Positions 9,655 to 21,157 of a stretch of DNA of 64,000 nt are shown here, in pieces. The position numbers were made by a program, and so were the translations under genes. The notes under the pieces are model-generated. The model had not been told where the DNA came from and did no database searches. It was given only the letters and a program-made list of their open reading frames with translations. Numbering within the stretch: position 1 is the stretch's first letter; each line of letters starts with the position of its first letter. The DNA lies in contig JAEPOO010000002.1 in the NCBI GenBank assembly GCA_017642855.1, positions 271,545 to 335,544 on the forward strand. The letters run 5' to 3'. Source of the stretch: Pseudomonadales bacterium (GTDB taxonomy: Bacteria > Pseudomonadota > Gammaproteobacteria > Pseudomonadales > Azotimanducaceae).

Positions 9655-11103
9655 ATGCACATAGAAATTGCCATCAAGGTGCTTGGTGTTCTGCTGATGA
9701 TGTTCAGCGCCACCATGCTGCCACCTGTTGCTGTGTCCCTACTTTACGCGGACAACATGCAACACATTTTTCTCAGTGCCTTCGCGATTACCTTCGCCGT
9801 CGGCTTTGTTTTGTGGCTGATCTTTTTTCGCAGAAAAGCCGACATGCGCATCAAAGATGGCTTCCTGATTACGGTTTTCTTTTACTTGGCCCTCGGTGTC
9901 TTCGGGGCACTACCGTTTCTTGATGAGCGCGGTCTCGCTATGTCGATTCCGGACGCTTTGTTTGAGTCTTTTTCCGGCCTGACCACCACCGGAGCGACGG
10001 TAATTGTTGGGCTCGATCACTTGCCAGAGTCCTTGCTCTACTATCGACAACAACTCCAGTGGCTCGGGGGCATGGGTATCATCGTGCTCGCGGTCGCGAT
10101 CCTCCCGATGTTGGGTATTGGGGGTATGCAGCTTTATCGCGCGGAAACGCCCGGTCCGGTCAAGGATTCGAAGCTAACACCTCGCATCAAAGAAACAGCG
10201 CTCGCGCTATGGTCAATTTACCTCGGTCTTACGGTAGTGTGCGCATTCGCTTACTGGACAGCGGGTATGTCTGGTTTTGATGCGATCTGTCACAGCTTTT
10301 CTACCATCGCCATCGGAGGCTTCTCAACCCATGACGCCAGCATCGGCTATTTCGATTCTCCCGCTATTGAATCCATCGCGATTGTGTTCATGATCATTGC
10401 TGGCATTAATTTCGGTCTTCACTTTTTCGCGCTGAAAGAGAAGTCGGTGATACATTACCTGCGCGATGATGAGGTCAGGTTTTATCTTTCCATCCTACTT
10501 GTCAGTAGCTGTGTCGTGACTGCCGTTCTCTACGCAGAAAGTGTTTACGGTGGCGGGACATCGTTACGCATGGCAGTGTTCAGCGTCGTCTCAATTTTTA
10601 CAACGACCGGCTTCGCGACCGCTGATTTCGCCGAATGGCCAAACATGCTCCCCTATCTCATCTTCTTCGGCGCATTTACGGGTGCCTGCGCCGGTTCTAC
10701 CGGTGGTGGTATGAAAGTCATCCGGGTCATGCTGATCTGTAAACAGGGTCTGCGCGAAGTACACCGACTCATTCACCCCAACGCGATTTTCCCGGTGAAA
10801 GTGAATCATCGACAAATGTCTGATCAGGTGATGGAAGCGGTTTGGGGGTTTTTCTCTGTTTACGTCATCGTCTTCCTCTTTATGCAGTTGGCGCTGATCA
10901 TGACGGGCTTGGATTTCGTTACCGCTTTCTCTGCAGTTGGTGCCACACTCAATAATCTGGGTCCCGGTCTGGGCACCGTCGCGTTGAATTACTCGAGTAT
11001 CTCGGACGTTGCCAAGTTGCTACTTTGTTTCACTATGGCGCTCGGGCGCCTTGAAATCTTCACCTTACTGGTGCTGTTTTCTCCCATGTTCTGGCGAAAA
11101 TAG
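9655..11103 (+). CDS. trkH: Trk K+ channel membrane subunit
   Basis: TrkH is the membrane channel for K+ uptake. The 482-residue protein has about ten hydrophobic helices and the repeated pore-loop signatures with glycine filters, visible as TTTGATVI, FSTIAIGGFSTH, TTTGFATAD and SAVGATLNNLGPG. Length equals E. coli TrkH. It ends FSPMFWRK, and its last five codons form the first unit of a 15-base tandem repeat, so the stop codon is itself repeated downstream. Confidence 0.96.
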   Translation: MHIEIAIKVLGVLLMMFSATMLPPVAVSLLYADNMQHIFLSAFAITFAVGFVLWLIFFRRKADMRIKDGFLITVFFYLALGVFGALPFLDERGLAMSIPDALFESFSGLTTTGATVIVGLDHLPESLLYYRQQLQWLGGMGIIVLAVAILPMLGIGGMQLYRAETPGPVKDSKLTPRIKETALALWSIYLGLTVVCAFAYWTAGMSGFDAICHSFSTIAIGGFSTHDASIGYFDSPAIESIAIVFMIIAGINFGLHFFALKEKSVIHYLRDDEVRFYLSILLVSSCVVTAVLYAESVYGGGTSLRMAVFSVVSIFTTTGFATADFAEWPNMLPYLIFFGAFTGACAGSTGGGMKVIRVMLICKQGLREVHRLIHPNAIFPVKVNHRQMSDQVMEAVWGFFSVYVIVFLFMQLALIMTGLDFVTAFSAVGATLNNLGPGLGTVALNYSSISDVAKLLLCFTMALGRLEIFTLLVLFSPMFWRK

Positions 11104-11133
11104 TTCTGGCGAAAATAGTTCTGGCGAAAATCG
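11089..11133 (+). repeat. 15-bp tandem repeat, three units, across the trkH stop
   Basis: Three contiguous copies of TTCTGGCGAAAATAG lie at 11089-11103, 11104-11118 and 11119-11133; the third ends TCG instead of TAG, and a fragment TTCTGG follows. The first TAG ends trkH. The unit length is a multiple of three, so the second TAG is in the same frame, and it also closes the frame upstream of the following methyltransferase gene. It looks like a recent slippage expansion. Confidence 0.9.
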
Positions 11134-11148
11134 TTCTGGAGGAAACCG

Positions 11149-11718
11149 CTGAGCACATCACGAGACAAGTGGAACCAGATCTATTCTGAACACTCAGAAC
11201 CAGGTTCCGTCGCCGCCACCCTGAGACAAAACACCGAACTTTTGCCGACGCAGGGTCGCGCATTGGACATCGCCTGTGGCTCCGGTGCCAACGCGCTATA
11301 TCTGGCTGAGAGAGGTCTGCACGTGGATGCCTGGGATATTTCCGATGTCGTCGTGAGTCACCTTGAAAACCGACACCCCAGGCTCTATCCAAGAGCGTTG
11401 GACATCACAGCAGCTGCGATAGAAAACTCACGTTACGATCTTATTCTGACCTGCCACTATCTGGATCCTTCCCTGGCCAAAGCCATTGTCCGCGCCACCC
11501 ATCCTGGCGGGTTAATCATTTATCAGACATTTACCGCTGGCAAAAAAGCGGACATCGGTCCCAGGAATCCCGACTTTCTATTAAAACCGGGTCAACTGGA
11601 AAGCTTTGTTTCGGGCTGCAGGGTGCTCAGATTCGAAGATGGCACCGACATTGTGGATCAGGGTAATCCGATGGCAGGTCGTGCCTACATCATCGCCCAG
11701 AAAAACATCGATCAATGA
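11149..11718 (+). CDS. Class I SAM-dependent methyltransferase
   Basis: A 189-residue methyltransferase of the TehB-like type. It begins LSTSRDKWNQIYSE if read from the CTG at 11149; motif I is ALDIACGSGANALYL, followed by the acidic end of strand 2 in DAWDIS. No ATG, GTG or TTG exists between the in-frame TAG at 11116 and a TTG at 11242, but the family's KWNxxY start precedes that TTG, and a GGAGG sits six bases before the CTG. I therefore prefer CTG initiation. The substrate is unknown. It overlaps the convergent acyltransferase gene by seven bases. Confidence 0.8.
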   Translation: MSTSRDKWNQIYSEHSEPGSVAATLRQNTELLPTQGRALDIACGSGANALYLAERGLHVDAWDISDVVVSHLENRHPRLYPRALDITAAAIENSRYDLILTCHYLDPSLAKAIVRATHPGGLIIYQTFTAGKKADIGPRNPDFLLKPGQLESFVSGCRVLRFEDGTDIVDQGNPMAGRAYIIAQKNIDQ

Positions 11719-12605
11719 ATCGCTGGCGCCTTGTTATAGCGATAAAGCTTCGGTGATCCCACGGGTCGTGCTTTAAATCTTTTGTATTCCCACTGGTATT
11801 GTTCCGGTGCCAGCTCGAGCAACGTTTCGACTAACCTGCTGATTGCCAGGGTACTGGTTTCAATGTTTTCGTCCCTTACACGTTCATCCGGGCCCTGCAC
11901 GTGGACATCAAATCGTCCATCGGGCCGCCTGATCATGGCAATACCCAGGACCTTTGCGCCAGTTTTCTGCACCAATCTGGCACAAAGCGTGTCCGTCAAT
12001 GCCTGCTGCCCTAGAAAGTCCACAAAAATGCCCTGAGCTGGGACCTGGTCTGGCAAAACAACAACCGTTTCGCCCTGATTGAGCGCGCGAAAAAGCGCCA
12101 TCAGACCGGACCGCTGTGTAGGTACCATGTGATTACCGTGGCGAGAGCGCACAATTGTCATGATATCCCTGAGGTAAGTCTGCCTTGGCGGGTGATACAG
12201 GGCCGTAAACTCACCATAACGACGATAGAAAACGTTGAACAATTCCCAGTTTCCCAGGTGCGGGAGCACGATGAGCAAACCGTTTCCGTCCGTCGTTTTC
12301 TGCTTCAGGATCTCCTCGTTGTGCACTTCGGCAATCCAGCCATCCACCCGGTTCAAATTACCCAACCAAACTGAGGGCGTTTCAAACATGGTTTTTCCCG
12401 TTTCCATCAGGCTGCGTTTTGTCATCTGATCGAGGGTTTTTTCATGGATTTCTGGCATGCAAAGTTCCAGATTGGTCCGCGTCACCCTCGCGGCCAGCGT
12501 ATTCAGCGCATAGTTGACTCGACCGGTAAATCCGCCAAGAAACTGGGCAACAGATCTTGGCAGGCACGCGAGCAGCGTCAGTACAAAGCGCATCAAATGA
12601 CTCAT
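11712..12605 (-). CDS. LpxL/HtrB-like lysophospholipid/lipid A acyltransferase
   Basis: A 297-residue inner-membrane acyltransferase with one hydrophobic N-terminal segment and the catalytic H(x4)D/E motif as HLGNWE (H116, E121). Such enzymes add secondary acyl chains to lipid A or related lipids; an orthologue is found in the Pseudomonas oriC region upstream of glyQ. The exact acceptor cannot be read from sequence. An internal ATG four codons in is an alternative start. It stands alone on the minus strand between plus-strand neighbours. Confidence 0.87.
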   Translation of the reverse strand: MSHLMRFVLTLLACLPRSVAQFLGGFTGRVNYALNTLAARVTRTNLELCMPEIHEKTLDQMTKRSLMETGKTMFETPSVWLGNLNRVDGWIAEVHNEEILKQKTTDGNGLLIVLPHLGNWELFNVFYRRYGEFTALYHPPRQTYLRDIMTIVRSRHGNHMVPTQRSGLMALFRALNQGETVVVLPDQVPAQGIFVDFLGQQALTDTLCARLVQKTGAKVLGIAMIRRPDGRFDVHVQGPDERVRDENIETSTLAISRLVETLLELAPEQYQWEYKRFKARPVGSPKLYRYNKAPAIH

Positions 12606-12817
12606 GCGCTGATCTGCCTGCCGGTGTCGTGTCGATGACCACGGGCCAGCCGGTCATTCACCATGTCGGCCGCTTTTCAATTCTCGCCGGCCTGAAACGC
12701 GCCACTCTCGCGGGGTGAAACTGTCCATCTTTGGTGGACACGCCCCATTCTTGGTCATGGCATTTCTCATCGAGTGGATCACCCAAAATCCCGTTACAGC
12801 ATTTCATGCGACGAGGT

Positions 12818-12846
12818 TATCTGATTTAGGGTCGCCGATGTATACT
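12818..12846 (+). promoter_or_regulatory. Possible promoter of glyQS
   Basis: A good -10 hexamer TATACT lies at 12841-12846, about 38 bases before the glyQ ATG. The matching -35 region (around TTATCT at 12817-12822) is weak. The 279-base gap 12606-12884 holds nothing else I can recognise, and in particular no tRNA. Confidence 0.4.
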
Positions 12847-12884
12847 TACGCCCTTTTTTTGCCCGGGGAACTTACAAGGTGTCC

Positions 12885-13808
12885 ATGACGTTCCAAGATC
12901 TCATCCTGTCACTTCAGACCTTCTGGTCAGAGCAGGGCTGTGTTCTTATGCAACCCTATGACATGGAGGTGGGTGCGGGCACCTTTCACCCGGCAACTTT
13001 CCTCAGAGCCATCGGCCCTGAAAACTGGCGCGCCGCCTATGTACAGCCATGTCGGCGACCCACCGATGGCAGGTACGGCGAAAACCCGAACCGATACCAG
13101 TACTACTACCAGTATCAGGTCGTCATGAAGCCACATCCCAATAACTTTCAGGAACTCTACCTGGCGTCTCTCGAAAGTCTGGGCATCGACACCAAGGCCC
13201 ATGACATTCGTTTCGTGGAGGACAACTGGGAGTCACCCACATTGGGTGCCTGGGGACTCGGCTGGGAAGTCTGGATGGACGGAATGGAAATTACCCAGTT
13301 CACCTATTTTCAACAGGTTGGCGGACTCGAGTGTTATCCCGTGATGGGGGAAATCACCTATGGCCTCGAAAGACTCGCGCTTTACTTGCAGGGCGTCGAA
13401 GACTTCAAGGCGCTCATTTGGACGGAAACGGATCTAGGCGTCGTGACCTATGCAGATGTCTATCACCAGTACGAAGTCGAAATGTCCAGCTTCAATTTCG
13501 ATCTCGCTGATGTTGATGCACTGTTCCAGCAGTTCGACTTTTGTGAGAAAGAAACGCAGCGATTCCTGGATGAGAACCTGCCATTACCGGCTTATGAGTA
13601 TGTCATGAAGGCATCACACGCTTTTAACCTGCTGGATGCCCGTCACGCAATTTCGGTCACCGAGCGCCAGCGATTTATTCTGCGCGTTCGAACCTTGGCA
13701 AGAGGTGTTGCACAAAAATACTTTGAGTCACGCCATGCCATGGGATTCCCGTTAGCCGACGGAGATGCACGTGCCTTCGTGGAAGGAGAACTCGCTCGTG
13801 CCAAATAG
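12885..13808 (+). CDS. glyQ: Glycyl-tRNA synthetase alpha subunit
   Basis: Catalytic subunit of the heterotetrameric bacterial glycyl-tRNA synthetase, which charges tRNA-Gly. The sequence carries the class II hallmarks of the family: [50 protein letters not shown] and [11 protein letters not shown]. The chosen ATG at 12885 has AAGG five bases upstream; an in-frame GTG at 12879 would add two residues and cannot be excluded. The end overlaps glyS by 11 bases. Confidence 0.95.
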   Translation: MTFQDLILSLQTFWSEQGCVLMQPYDMEVGAGTFHPATFLRAIGPENWRAAYVQPCRRPTDGRYGENPNRYQYYYQYQVVMKPHPNNFQELYLASLESLGIDTKAHDIRFVEDNWESPTLGAWGLGWEVWMDGMEITQFTYFQQVGGLECYPVMGEITYGLERLALYLQGVEDFKALIWTETDLGVVTYADVYHQYEVEMSSFNFDLADVDALFQQFDFCEKETQRFLDENLPLPAYEYVMKASHAFNLLDARHAISVTERQRFILRVRTLARGVAQKYFESRHAMGFPLADGDARAFVEGELARAK

Positions 13809-15849
13809 GACACTCCTTCTCGAAATCGGTACCGAAGAGCTACCACCAAAATCACTGAACCGACTCCGTCAGACATTTGCGGAGAAAGTCGAAGCCGGAC
13901 TTACTCAGGTTCAGTTACCGTTCACTGGTGTCGAAAGTTACGCCACACCCCGACGTCTGGCACTCAGAGTCACCGGTCTTGGAAGCCAGCAGCCCGATCA
14001 GGATATTGAAAAGCGTGGTCCGGCGAAAAAGGCTGCATTTGACGAAGAAGATCAGCCGACCAAAGCACTGATCGGTTTTATGAAAGGTTGCGGCGTCAAC
14101 GATCCCGAACACCTTGAAACCATTGAAACCGACAAAGGCGAGTACATGATGTACCGGGCAACTCGACCCGGAAAAGCAACAGCTGAGCTTTTGCCTGAGA
14201 TTGTGCAGGATGCGTTATCCGCACTACCCATAGACCGCCGTATGCGGTGGGGTAAGACACGAGAAGAATTTGTAAGACCCGTGCAGTGGGTAGTTTGCCT
14301 GCACGGCAAAGAAATTCTTGGCATCAATATTCTGGGCACCGAAGCCGGCCGAATCAGCCGTGGGCACAGGTTCATGAGCAATGGCGACTTCGAATTAGCA
14401 GACGCTGATTCCTATATTGATGAGTGTCGCAGCCAACATGTATTAGTGGATTACGATGGACGGCGCGAACGGATACGCGGTCAGCTTTCTGAACTCTCGA
14501 GCACCGTGGGTGGTCATCTCGACATGGACGAGGACCTGCTCGATGAGGTCACCGCGCTGGTTGAGTGGCCAGTTGCTCTGGCGGGAGGTTTCGAAGAGCG
14601 CTTTCTGCAAGTACCACCTGAGGTGTTGATCTCCGCGATGAAAGAACACCAGAGATATTTTCATCTGGTGGACGACAGCGGAAATCTGCTGCCGAAATTT
14701 ATCACCGTCGCGAATCTCGAAACACCGGACCCGCAAGTCGTCATATCAGGAAATGAAAGGGTGATCAGGCCTCGGCTTGCCGATGCTGCTTTCTTTTTTC
14801 GACAAGACACGAGGTCTTCGCTTGACGACAAGCGAGAGCGTCTTGGTAATGTTGTTTTCCAGACAGATCTCGGTACCTACCTCGAAAAAGCAAAACGTAT
14901 CTCTGCGCTCGCAGGTTTTATCGCGGAGCGGATAGGGGTCGATAAAGTACAGGCGGAGCGCGCGGCGCTCCTGTGTAAAGCTGACCTCGTAAGCGACATG
15001 GTAGGGGAGTTTCCAGATTTACAAGGCGTGATGGGCGGCTACTACGCTCGCCATGAGCACGAACCAGACGAAGTCGCTAAAGGGATCGAGCAGCATTATC
15101 GACCCACCCAGAGTGGTGGTCTGCTACCGGAGTCCGGCGTGGCTTCCTGCGTTTCGCTGGCCGACAAAATCGACAGCATGGTTGGGCTTTTTGGCATCAA
15201 CCAGCCACCAACTGGATCGCGGGATCCCTTTGCATTGCGCCGCCAGAGCCTCGGTGTCATCCGTATCTGTGTCGAAAATCATCTCGATCTTTCGTTGACC
15301 GAGTGTTTGAACAAAGCGGCGAGCTTGTTCCCTGAAACCTATCAAATTGGTGAGGTGAGCCAATACATTCTGGAGCGACTTACCAGCTATTATGGTGAGC
15401 AAGGCATCAGTTCAGATGTCGTAGAGGCAGCAACTGACAGGCTCTTAACAGACATTAACCTGCTTTTGATTGATGATGTCGTAAAGACGCTCCAAGCATT
15501 CCGAAACGGTGCCACCGCGGAAAGTATCGTTGCCGCCAACAAACGCGTCGCGAACCTGCTCAAAAAAGTCGAACTGGCTACATTACCTGAGCAATTTGAT
15601 CCCTCATTGGCAACTGACGACGCAGAGAAGGCGCTCGCCCAGGAGGTCGCAAATATTGATCTATCCGATGCTAAAGGCGCGGGCGCAAAGCTTGAGAGAC
15701 TCGCTGTGCTGCAGGCTCCCGTTGATCGGTTCTTCGATGAAGTGCTTGTCATGGCGGATGATGAAGCGCTGAGGATGAACCGGCTGGCGCTGCTACGCGA
15801 CCTCAGAAAACTCTTCCTTGAAGTGGCTGATTTTTCGCTTCTACAATAA
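13798..15849 (+). CDS. glyS: Glycyl-tRNA synthetase beta subunit
   Basis: Tetramer partner of GlyQ involved in tRNA-Gly recognition, 683 residues (E. coli 689). It begins [15 protein letters not shown] and shows internal signatures such as [22 protein letters not shown] and FITVANLE, plus an HD-like helical region in the second half. The start is the GTG at 13798, with GGAGAA eight bases upstream, inside the end of glyQ; the longer frame from 13765 lacks family similarity at its start. The overlap implies coupling that keeps the subunits equimolar. Confidence 0.95.
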   Translation: MPNRTLLLEIGTEELPPKSLNRLRQTFAEKVEAGLTQVQLPFTGVESYATPRRLALRVTGLGSQQPDQDIEKRGPAKKAAFDEEDQPTKALIGFMKGCGVNDPEHLETIETDKGEYMMYRATRPGKATAELLPEIVQDALSALPIDRRMRWGKTREEFVRPVQWVVCLHGKEILGINILGTEAGRISRGHRFMSNGDFELADADSYIDECRSQHVLVDYDGRRERIRGQLSELSSTVGGHLDMDEDLLDEVTALVEWPVALAGGFEERFLQVPPEVLISAMKEHQRYFHLVDDSGNLLPKFITVANLETPDPQVVISGNERVIRPRLADAAFFFRQDTRSSLDDKRERLGNVVFQTDLGTYLEKAKRISALAGFIAERIGVDKVQAERAALLCKADLVSDMVGEFPDLQGVMGGYYARHEHEPDEVAKGIEQHYRPTQSGGLLPESGVASCVSLADKIDSMVGLFGINQPPTGSRDPFALRRQSLGVIRICVENHLDLSLTECLNKAASLFPETYQIGEVSQYILERLTSYYGEQGISSDVVEAATDRLLTDINLLLIDDVVKTLQAFRNGATAESIVAANKRVANLLKKVELATLPEQFDPSLATDDAEKALAQEVANIDLSDAKGAGAKLERLAVLQAPVDRFFDEVLVMADDEALRMNRLALLRDLRKLFLEVADFSLLQ

Positions 15850-15878
15850 TAAGGCGATAAATCACCAGAGGGTTGGTC

Positions 15879-16412
15879 ATGGCTGAGTTTGTCATTCTTG
15901 ACCGGGATGGCGTCATCAATGAAGACTCACCGGATTACATCAAATCTCCGGATGAGTGGTATCCAGTGCCAGGTTCCCTTGAAGCCATCGCGCTGTTAAC
16001 TCAGAACCACATCCAGGTCTTTGTCGCCACCAATCAGGCTGGTATTGCCAGAGGTAAGCTCACTCAGGAGAGTCTCGAGGCCATTCACGAAAAGATGTAC
16101 CGTGAAGTTGACGCTGCTGGTGGAAAAATCGTCGATCTGCGCTACTGTCCACACCACCCGAGCGAACAATGCGGATGCCGAAAACCAAAACCGGGCCTTC
16201 TCGAGTTCCTCGCTGAGGCGCATGACCTTGATCTCGCATCCGGTGACTATGTCGGTGACTCACTGAAAGATCTTCGCGCTGCAGAGGCGGCACAATGCCG
16301 CGGCATCCTGGTGCTGACAGGAAACGGCGAGGAAACACATCACCTGCGACCGCACCACAAGCCAGTCTTTGAGAATCTGCTTGCGTATGCAAAAGACCGG
16401 GTAGGCGTGTGA
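15879..16412 (+). CDS. gmhB: D-glycero-beta-D-manno-heptose-1,7-bisphosphate 7-phosphatase
   Basis: HAD-family phosphatase of ADP-heptose synthesis for the LPS inner core. The 177-residue protein has the nucleophile motif LDRDGVIN (D8, D10), the VATNQAGIARG loop, the zinc loop with C90, H92, C98 and C100, and GDYVGDSLKDLRAA near the end. The ATG at 15879 is preferred over the TTG two codons upstream. It follows glyS as in Pseudomonas; the plsC-type gene usually found next, before gyrB, is missing. Confidence 0.92.
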   Translation: MAEFVILDRDGVINEDSPDYIKSPDEWYPVPGSLEAIALLTQNHIQVFVATNQAGIARGKLTQESLEAIHEKMYREVDAAGGKIVDLRYCPHHPSEQCGCRKPKPGLLEFLAEAHDLDLASGDYVGDSLKDLRAAEAAQCRGILVLTGNGEETHHLRPHHKPVFENLLAYAKDRVGV

Positions 16413-16446
16413 CCCAAAAACGACGAAAAAAATAAGGTTCTAAGGG

Positions 16447-18861
<2,415 letters not shown>

Positions 18862-19968
18862 TTAACGCTCCTGGATAATCTGTCCGTGTTTCACGTGAAA
18901 CATTCCCTCTATTGTCTTACTGCCGCAGGCCTCGACCAATGGCTCGGATTCCACGCCGGTGAATAGAATCTGTTGTCCTGTCGCTGCCAGAAACTCACAG
19001 ACTCGCTGGCGGTGCGCCTCGTCAAATTCAGAGGCCAAATCATCCACCAGGTACAGCGTTTCACGCCGCTCGGTGTCCGTCTGGGCCCGCTGCGAGAGCA
19101 AGCCTTGAGACAACACCATGCTCCAAACCAAGGCCTTTAACTCGCCCCTGGAGCAGACTTTTGCCGCCGCTTGCCCCGACACCGTTATTCTAACATCTGC
19201 GCGCTGAAAACCCTTCTGCGTAAAGCCTCTTTTTTTATCAATATCAATATCTTGTATGTAAGTTTCATACAAGGATTCGCTCTCTTTCCAACCTCTGAAA
19301 TAGCTGAGTTGAACGTCATCCATTCCTGATATGGCGGCAACCGTCGCCTCGTAAACGGGCTGGAATTTTTGGATATAGTCCTGGCGTCGTTGGTGTAGTT
19401 TTTCTGAAGCTTCTGCCAGTTGCTTAGACCAGGCAGCAATTTCCTTGTTGGACCCTCTGGCGCTCCTTAAGAGCTCGTTTCTTTGCCTCAAACAACGATT
19501 CGCTTCATCCCAAAGTGGCGTAAACGGCTCCGATTGTTCCACGTGAAACAAACCCCAGTTAAGGAAACGGCGGCGTTGATCCGGCGGACCAAGCAGTAAA
19601 TCAACCGTTTGAGGACCAAGTACCAGGGTTGGCAACACACGCGCCATCTCGCTTGCCCGAAGCACTTTTTCACCATTGATCCTCAGTGACCGTGTCCCGT
19701 CTCGATCTCGTGTCATACCCATCTGGTGCTCTCGATCACCAGAGCGAACACCGGCGCGAAGCAACAACTGGTGATGACCTCTTTCGATCAAGGGATCCGC
19801 CGAGGCATCCTTGAAGGACCGCCCGACACCCAGAAAGTAGCAGGCTTCCAGCAGACTGGTTTTGCCGCTGCCGTTCTGGCCATAAAAGACATTCAGACCA
19901 GGGGCTGGCCTAACTTGGATTTCTGTGAGGTTTCGGAAATGGTTAGCTACAAGCCAATTCAGGCTCAT
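18862..19968 (-). CDS. recF: Recombination mediator RecF
   Basis: RecF is an SMC-like ATPase that, with RecO and RecR, loads RecA at gaps. The 368-residue protein has Walker A GQNGSGKT near residue 30, a coiled-coil-forming middle part, and the Walker B type VDDLASEFD in the last quarter. Its ATG overlaps the dnaN stop by four bases. Two parS palindromes lie within this gene and are translated as LFHVEQ and MFHVKH; the second lies in the poorly conserved C-terminal tail. Confidence 0.96.
   Translation of the reverse strand: MSLNWLVANHFRNLTEIQVRPAPGLNVFYGQNGSGKTSLLEACYFLGVGRSFKDASADPLIERGHHQLLLRAGVRSGDREHQMGMTRDRDGTRSLRINGEKVLRASEMARVLPTLVLGPQTVDLLLGPPDQRRRFLNWGLFHVEQSEPFTPLWDEANRCLRQRNELLRSARGSNKEIAAWSKQLAEASEKLHQRRQDYIQKFQPVYEATVAAISGMDDVQLSYFRGWKESESLYETYIQDIDIDKKRGFTQKGFQRADVRITVSGQAAAKVCSRGELKALVWSMVLSQGLLSQRAQTDTERRETLYLVDDLASEFDEAHRQRVCEFLAATGQQILFTGVESEPLVEACGSKTIEGMFHVKHGQIIQER
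18887..18902. other. parS centromere-like site (copy 1)
   Basis: The 16-base perfect palindrome TGTTTCACGTGAAACA matches the widely conserved ParB-binding parS consensus. It sits at the 3' end of recF and is read in that gene as MFHVKH. It is about 5 kb from oriC, and parA-parB are in this same window. Confidence 0.92.
19535..19550. other. parS centromere-like site (copy 2)
   Basis: TGTTCCACGTGAAACA, one base different from the copy at 18887 and also fully within the parS consensus. It lies in the middle of recF, 648 bases from the first site. Paired parS sites near the origin are typical for ParB loading. Confidence 0.92.
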
Positions 19969-21065
19969 AACTTCATAGGCATCACTACGTAGACTGCATC
20001 TTCGAGCTCGGGATCTTCGATCACTGCACTACTGTTCGCATCATGCAAAGTCACCCTGACCTTTTCATTCTCAATCACATTGAGAACATCTTGCAGATAA
20101 CTCACATTAAAGCCGACTTCGAGAGAATCTCCTTCATATTCCACGGAAACAATTTCTTCGGCCTCTTCCTGTTCAGGATTATTCGCACTTAACTGCAGTT
20201 GACCGGAAGCCAGAGAAACCCGGATACCACGGAATTTCTCGTTCGACAGAATGGCTGTTCGACTGAGCGCCTGACGCAGCTCCTGTTTATCCGCGAGTAC
20301 CAGTTTATCGCCGCCCTTCGGAATCACCCGCTCATAATCAGGAAACTTCCCATCAACCAGTTTCGTGGTCAACGTGAAGGTGCTTGATGTTGCACACAGG
20401 TGTGTGCTGCCAATCGCGATGGCCACGTTGTCTTCCAGCTCCTGCAACAAACGTTGCAGCTCAATGACCCCTTTACGCGGAACGATCACCTGCTTGGTTG
20501 TATCATCTAGCCCGTCCTGATCGAGATCGCTCATGGCCAGGCGATGCCCATCAGTCGCAACCGCCCTGACATGGCCGCCTCCCAATTCGATCAGCATGCC
20601 ATTCAGAAAATAACGGACATCCTGCTGCGCCATGGCGAACGCCGTTTTATCCAACAGTCGTTTAAAGGCTTTGCTATCAATCTCAGCGGAGAGCTCGGGG
20701 CTCGACTGGTCGACGGACGGAAAGTCTATTGCCGGTAGCGTCGACAAGGTTGAACGAAAACGGCCGGATCGAATCTCCAGGCGATTTTCATTGAACGCGA
20801 AGTCAATATCCGCGTTATCGGGGATCTCACGGCAAATATCGACCATTTTCCGAGCCGGGACGGTCACGTCGCCATTCTCCGTATTCGTCACCTCAACCCG
20901 ACCAATCAGTTCTACCTCCAGATCGGTGCCTGTCATTGACAGCTGATTGTCGTTAACCTGCAGCAACAGATTGGACAGCACAGGTAGTGTTTGGCGCCGT
21001 TCAACGACCCCGGCGACCTGTTGGAGAGGCTTGACCAGGGCTTCACGATTGATTGAGAACTTCAT
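19965..21065 (-). CDS. dnaN: DNA polymerase III sliding clamp beta (canonical copy)
   Basis: The ring-shaped clamp that tethers DNA polymerases and other partners to DNA. At 366 residues it has the length of E. coli beta. Pocket residues known from E. coli are kept: L (residue 154 here), TDGHRL (171-176), P242, V247, S346, V360 and M362, with the C-terminus MPMKL. Its stop overlaps the recF ATG. A second, divergent clamp gene lies 92 bases upstream on the same strand. From the intact pocket and the recF-adjacent position I take this as the housekeeping clamp. Confidence 0.97.
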   Translation of the reverse strand: MKFSINREALVKPLQQVAGVVERRQTLPVLSNLLLQVNDNQLSMTGTDLEVELIGRVEVTNTENGDVTVPARKMVDICREIPDNADIDFAFNENRLEIRSGRFRSTLSTLPAIDFPSVDQSSPELSAEIDSKAFKRLLDKTAFAMAQQDVRYFLNGMLIELGGGHVRAVATDGHRLAMSDLDQDGLDDTTKQVIVPRKGVIELQRLLQELEDNVAIAIGSTHLCATSSTFTLTTKLVDGKFPDYERVIPKGGDKLVLADKQELRQALSRTAILSNEKFRGIRVSLASGQLQLSANNPEQEEAEEIVSVEYEGDSLEVGFNVSYLQDVLNVIENEKVRVTLHDANSSAVIEDPELEDAVYVVMPMKL

Positions 21066-21157
21066 AGGTATATTCCATCTTCTTTCATTTGTCAGGCCCT
21101 CTGTAGTATGTAAGCGCTAACAAACCATTCTTTCTGAATCCGTTTACTTCCAACCCT

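Noticed and set aside
11089..11140. CRISPR array
   Set aside because: The repeats are 15 bases, directly contiguous and without spacers.
12606..12884. tRNA or small gene before glyQ
   Set aside because: No cloverleaf arms or credible coding frame; only a likely promoter at the right end.
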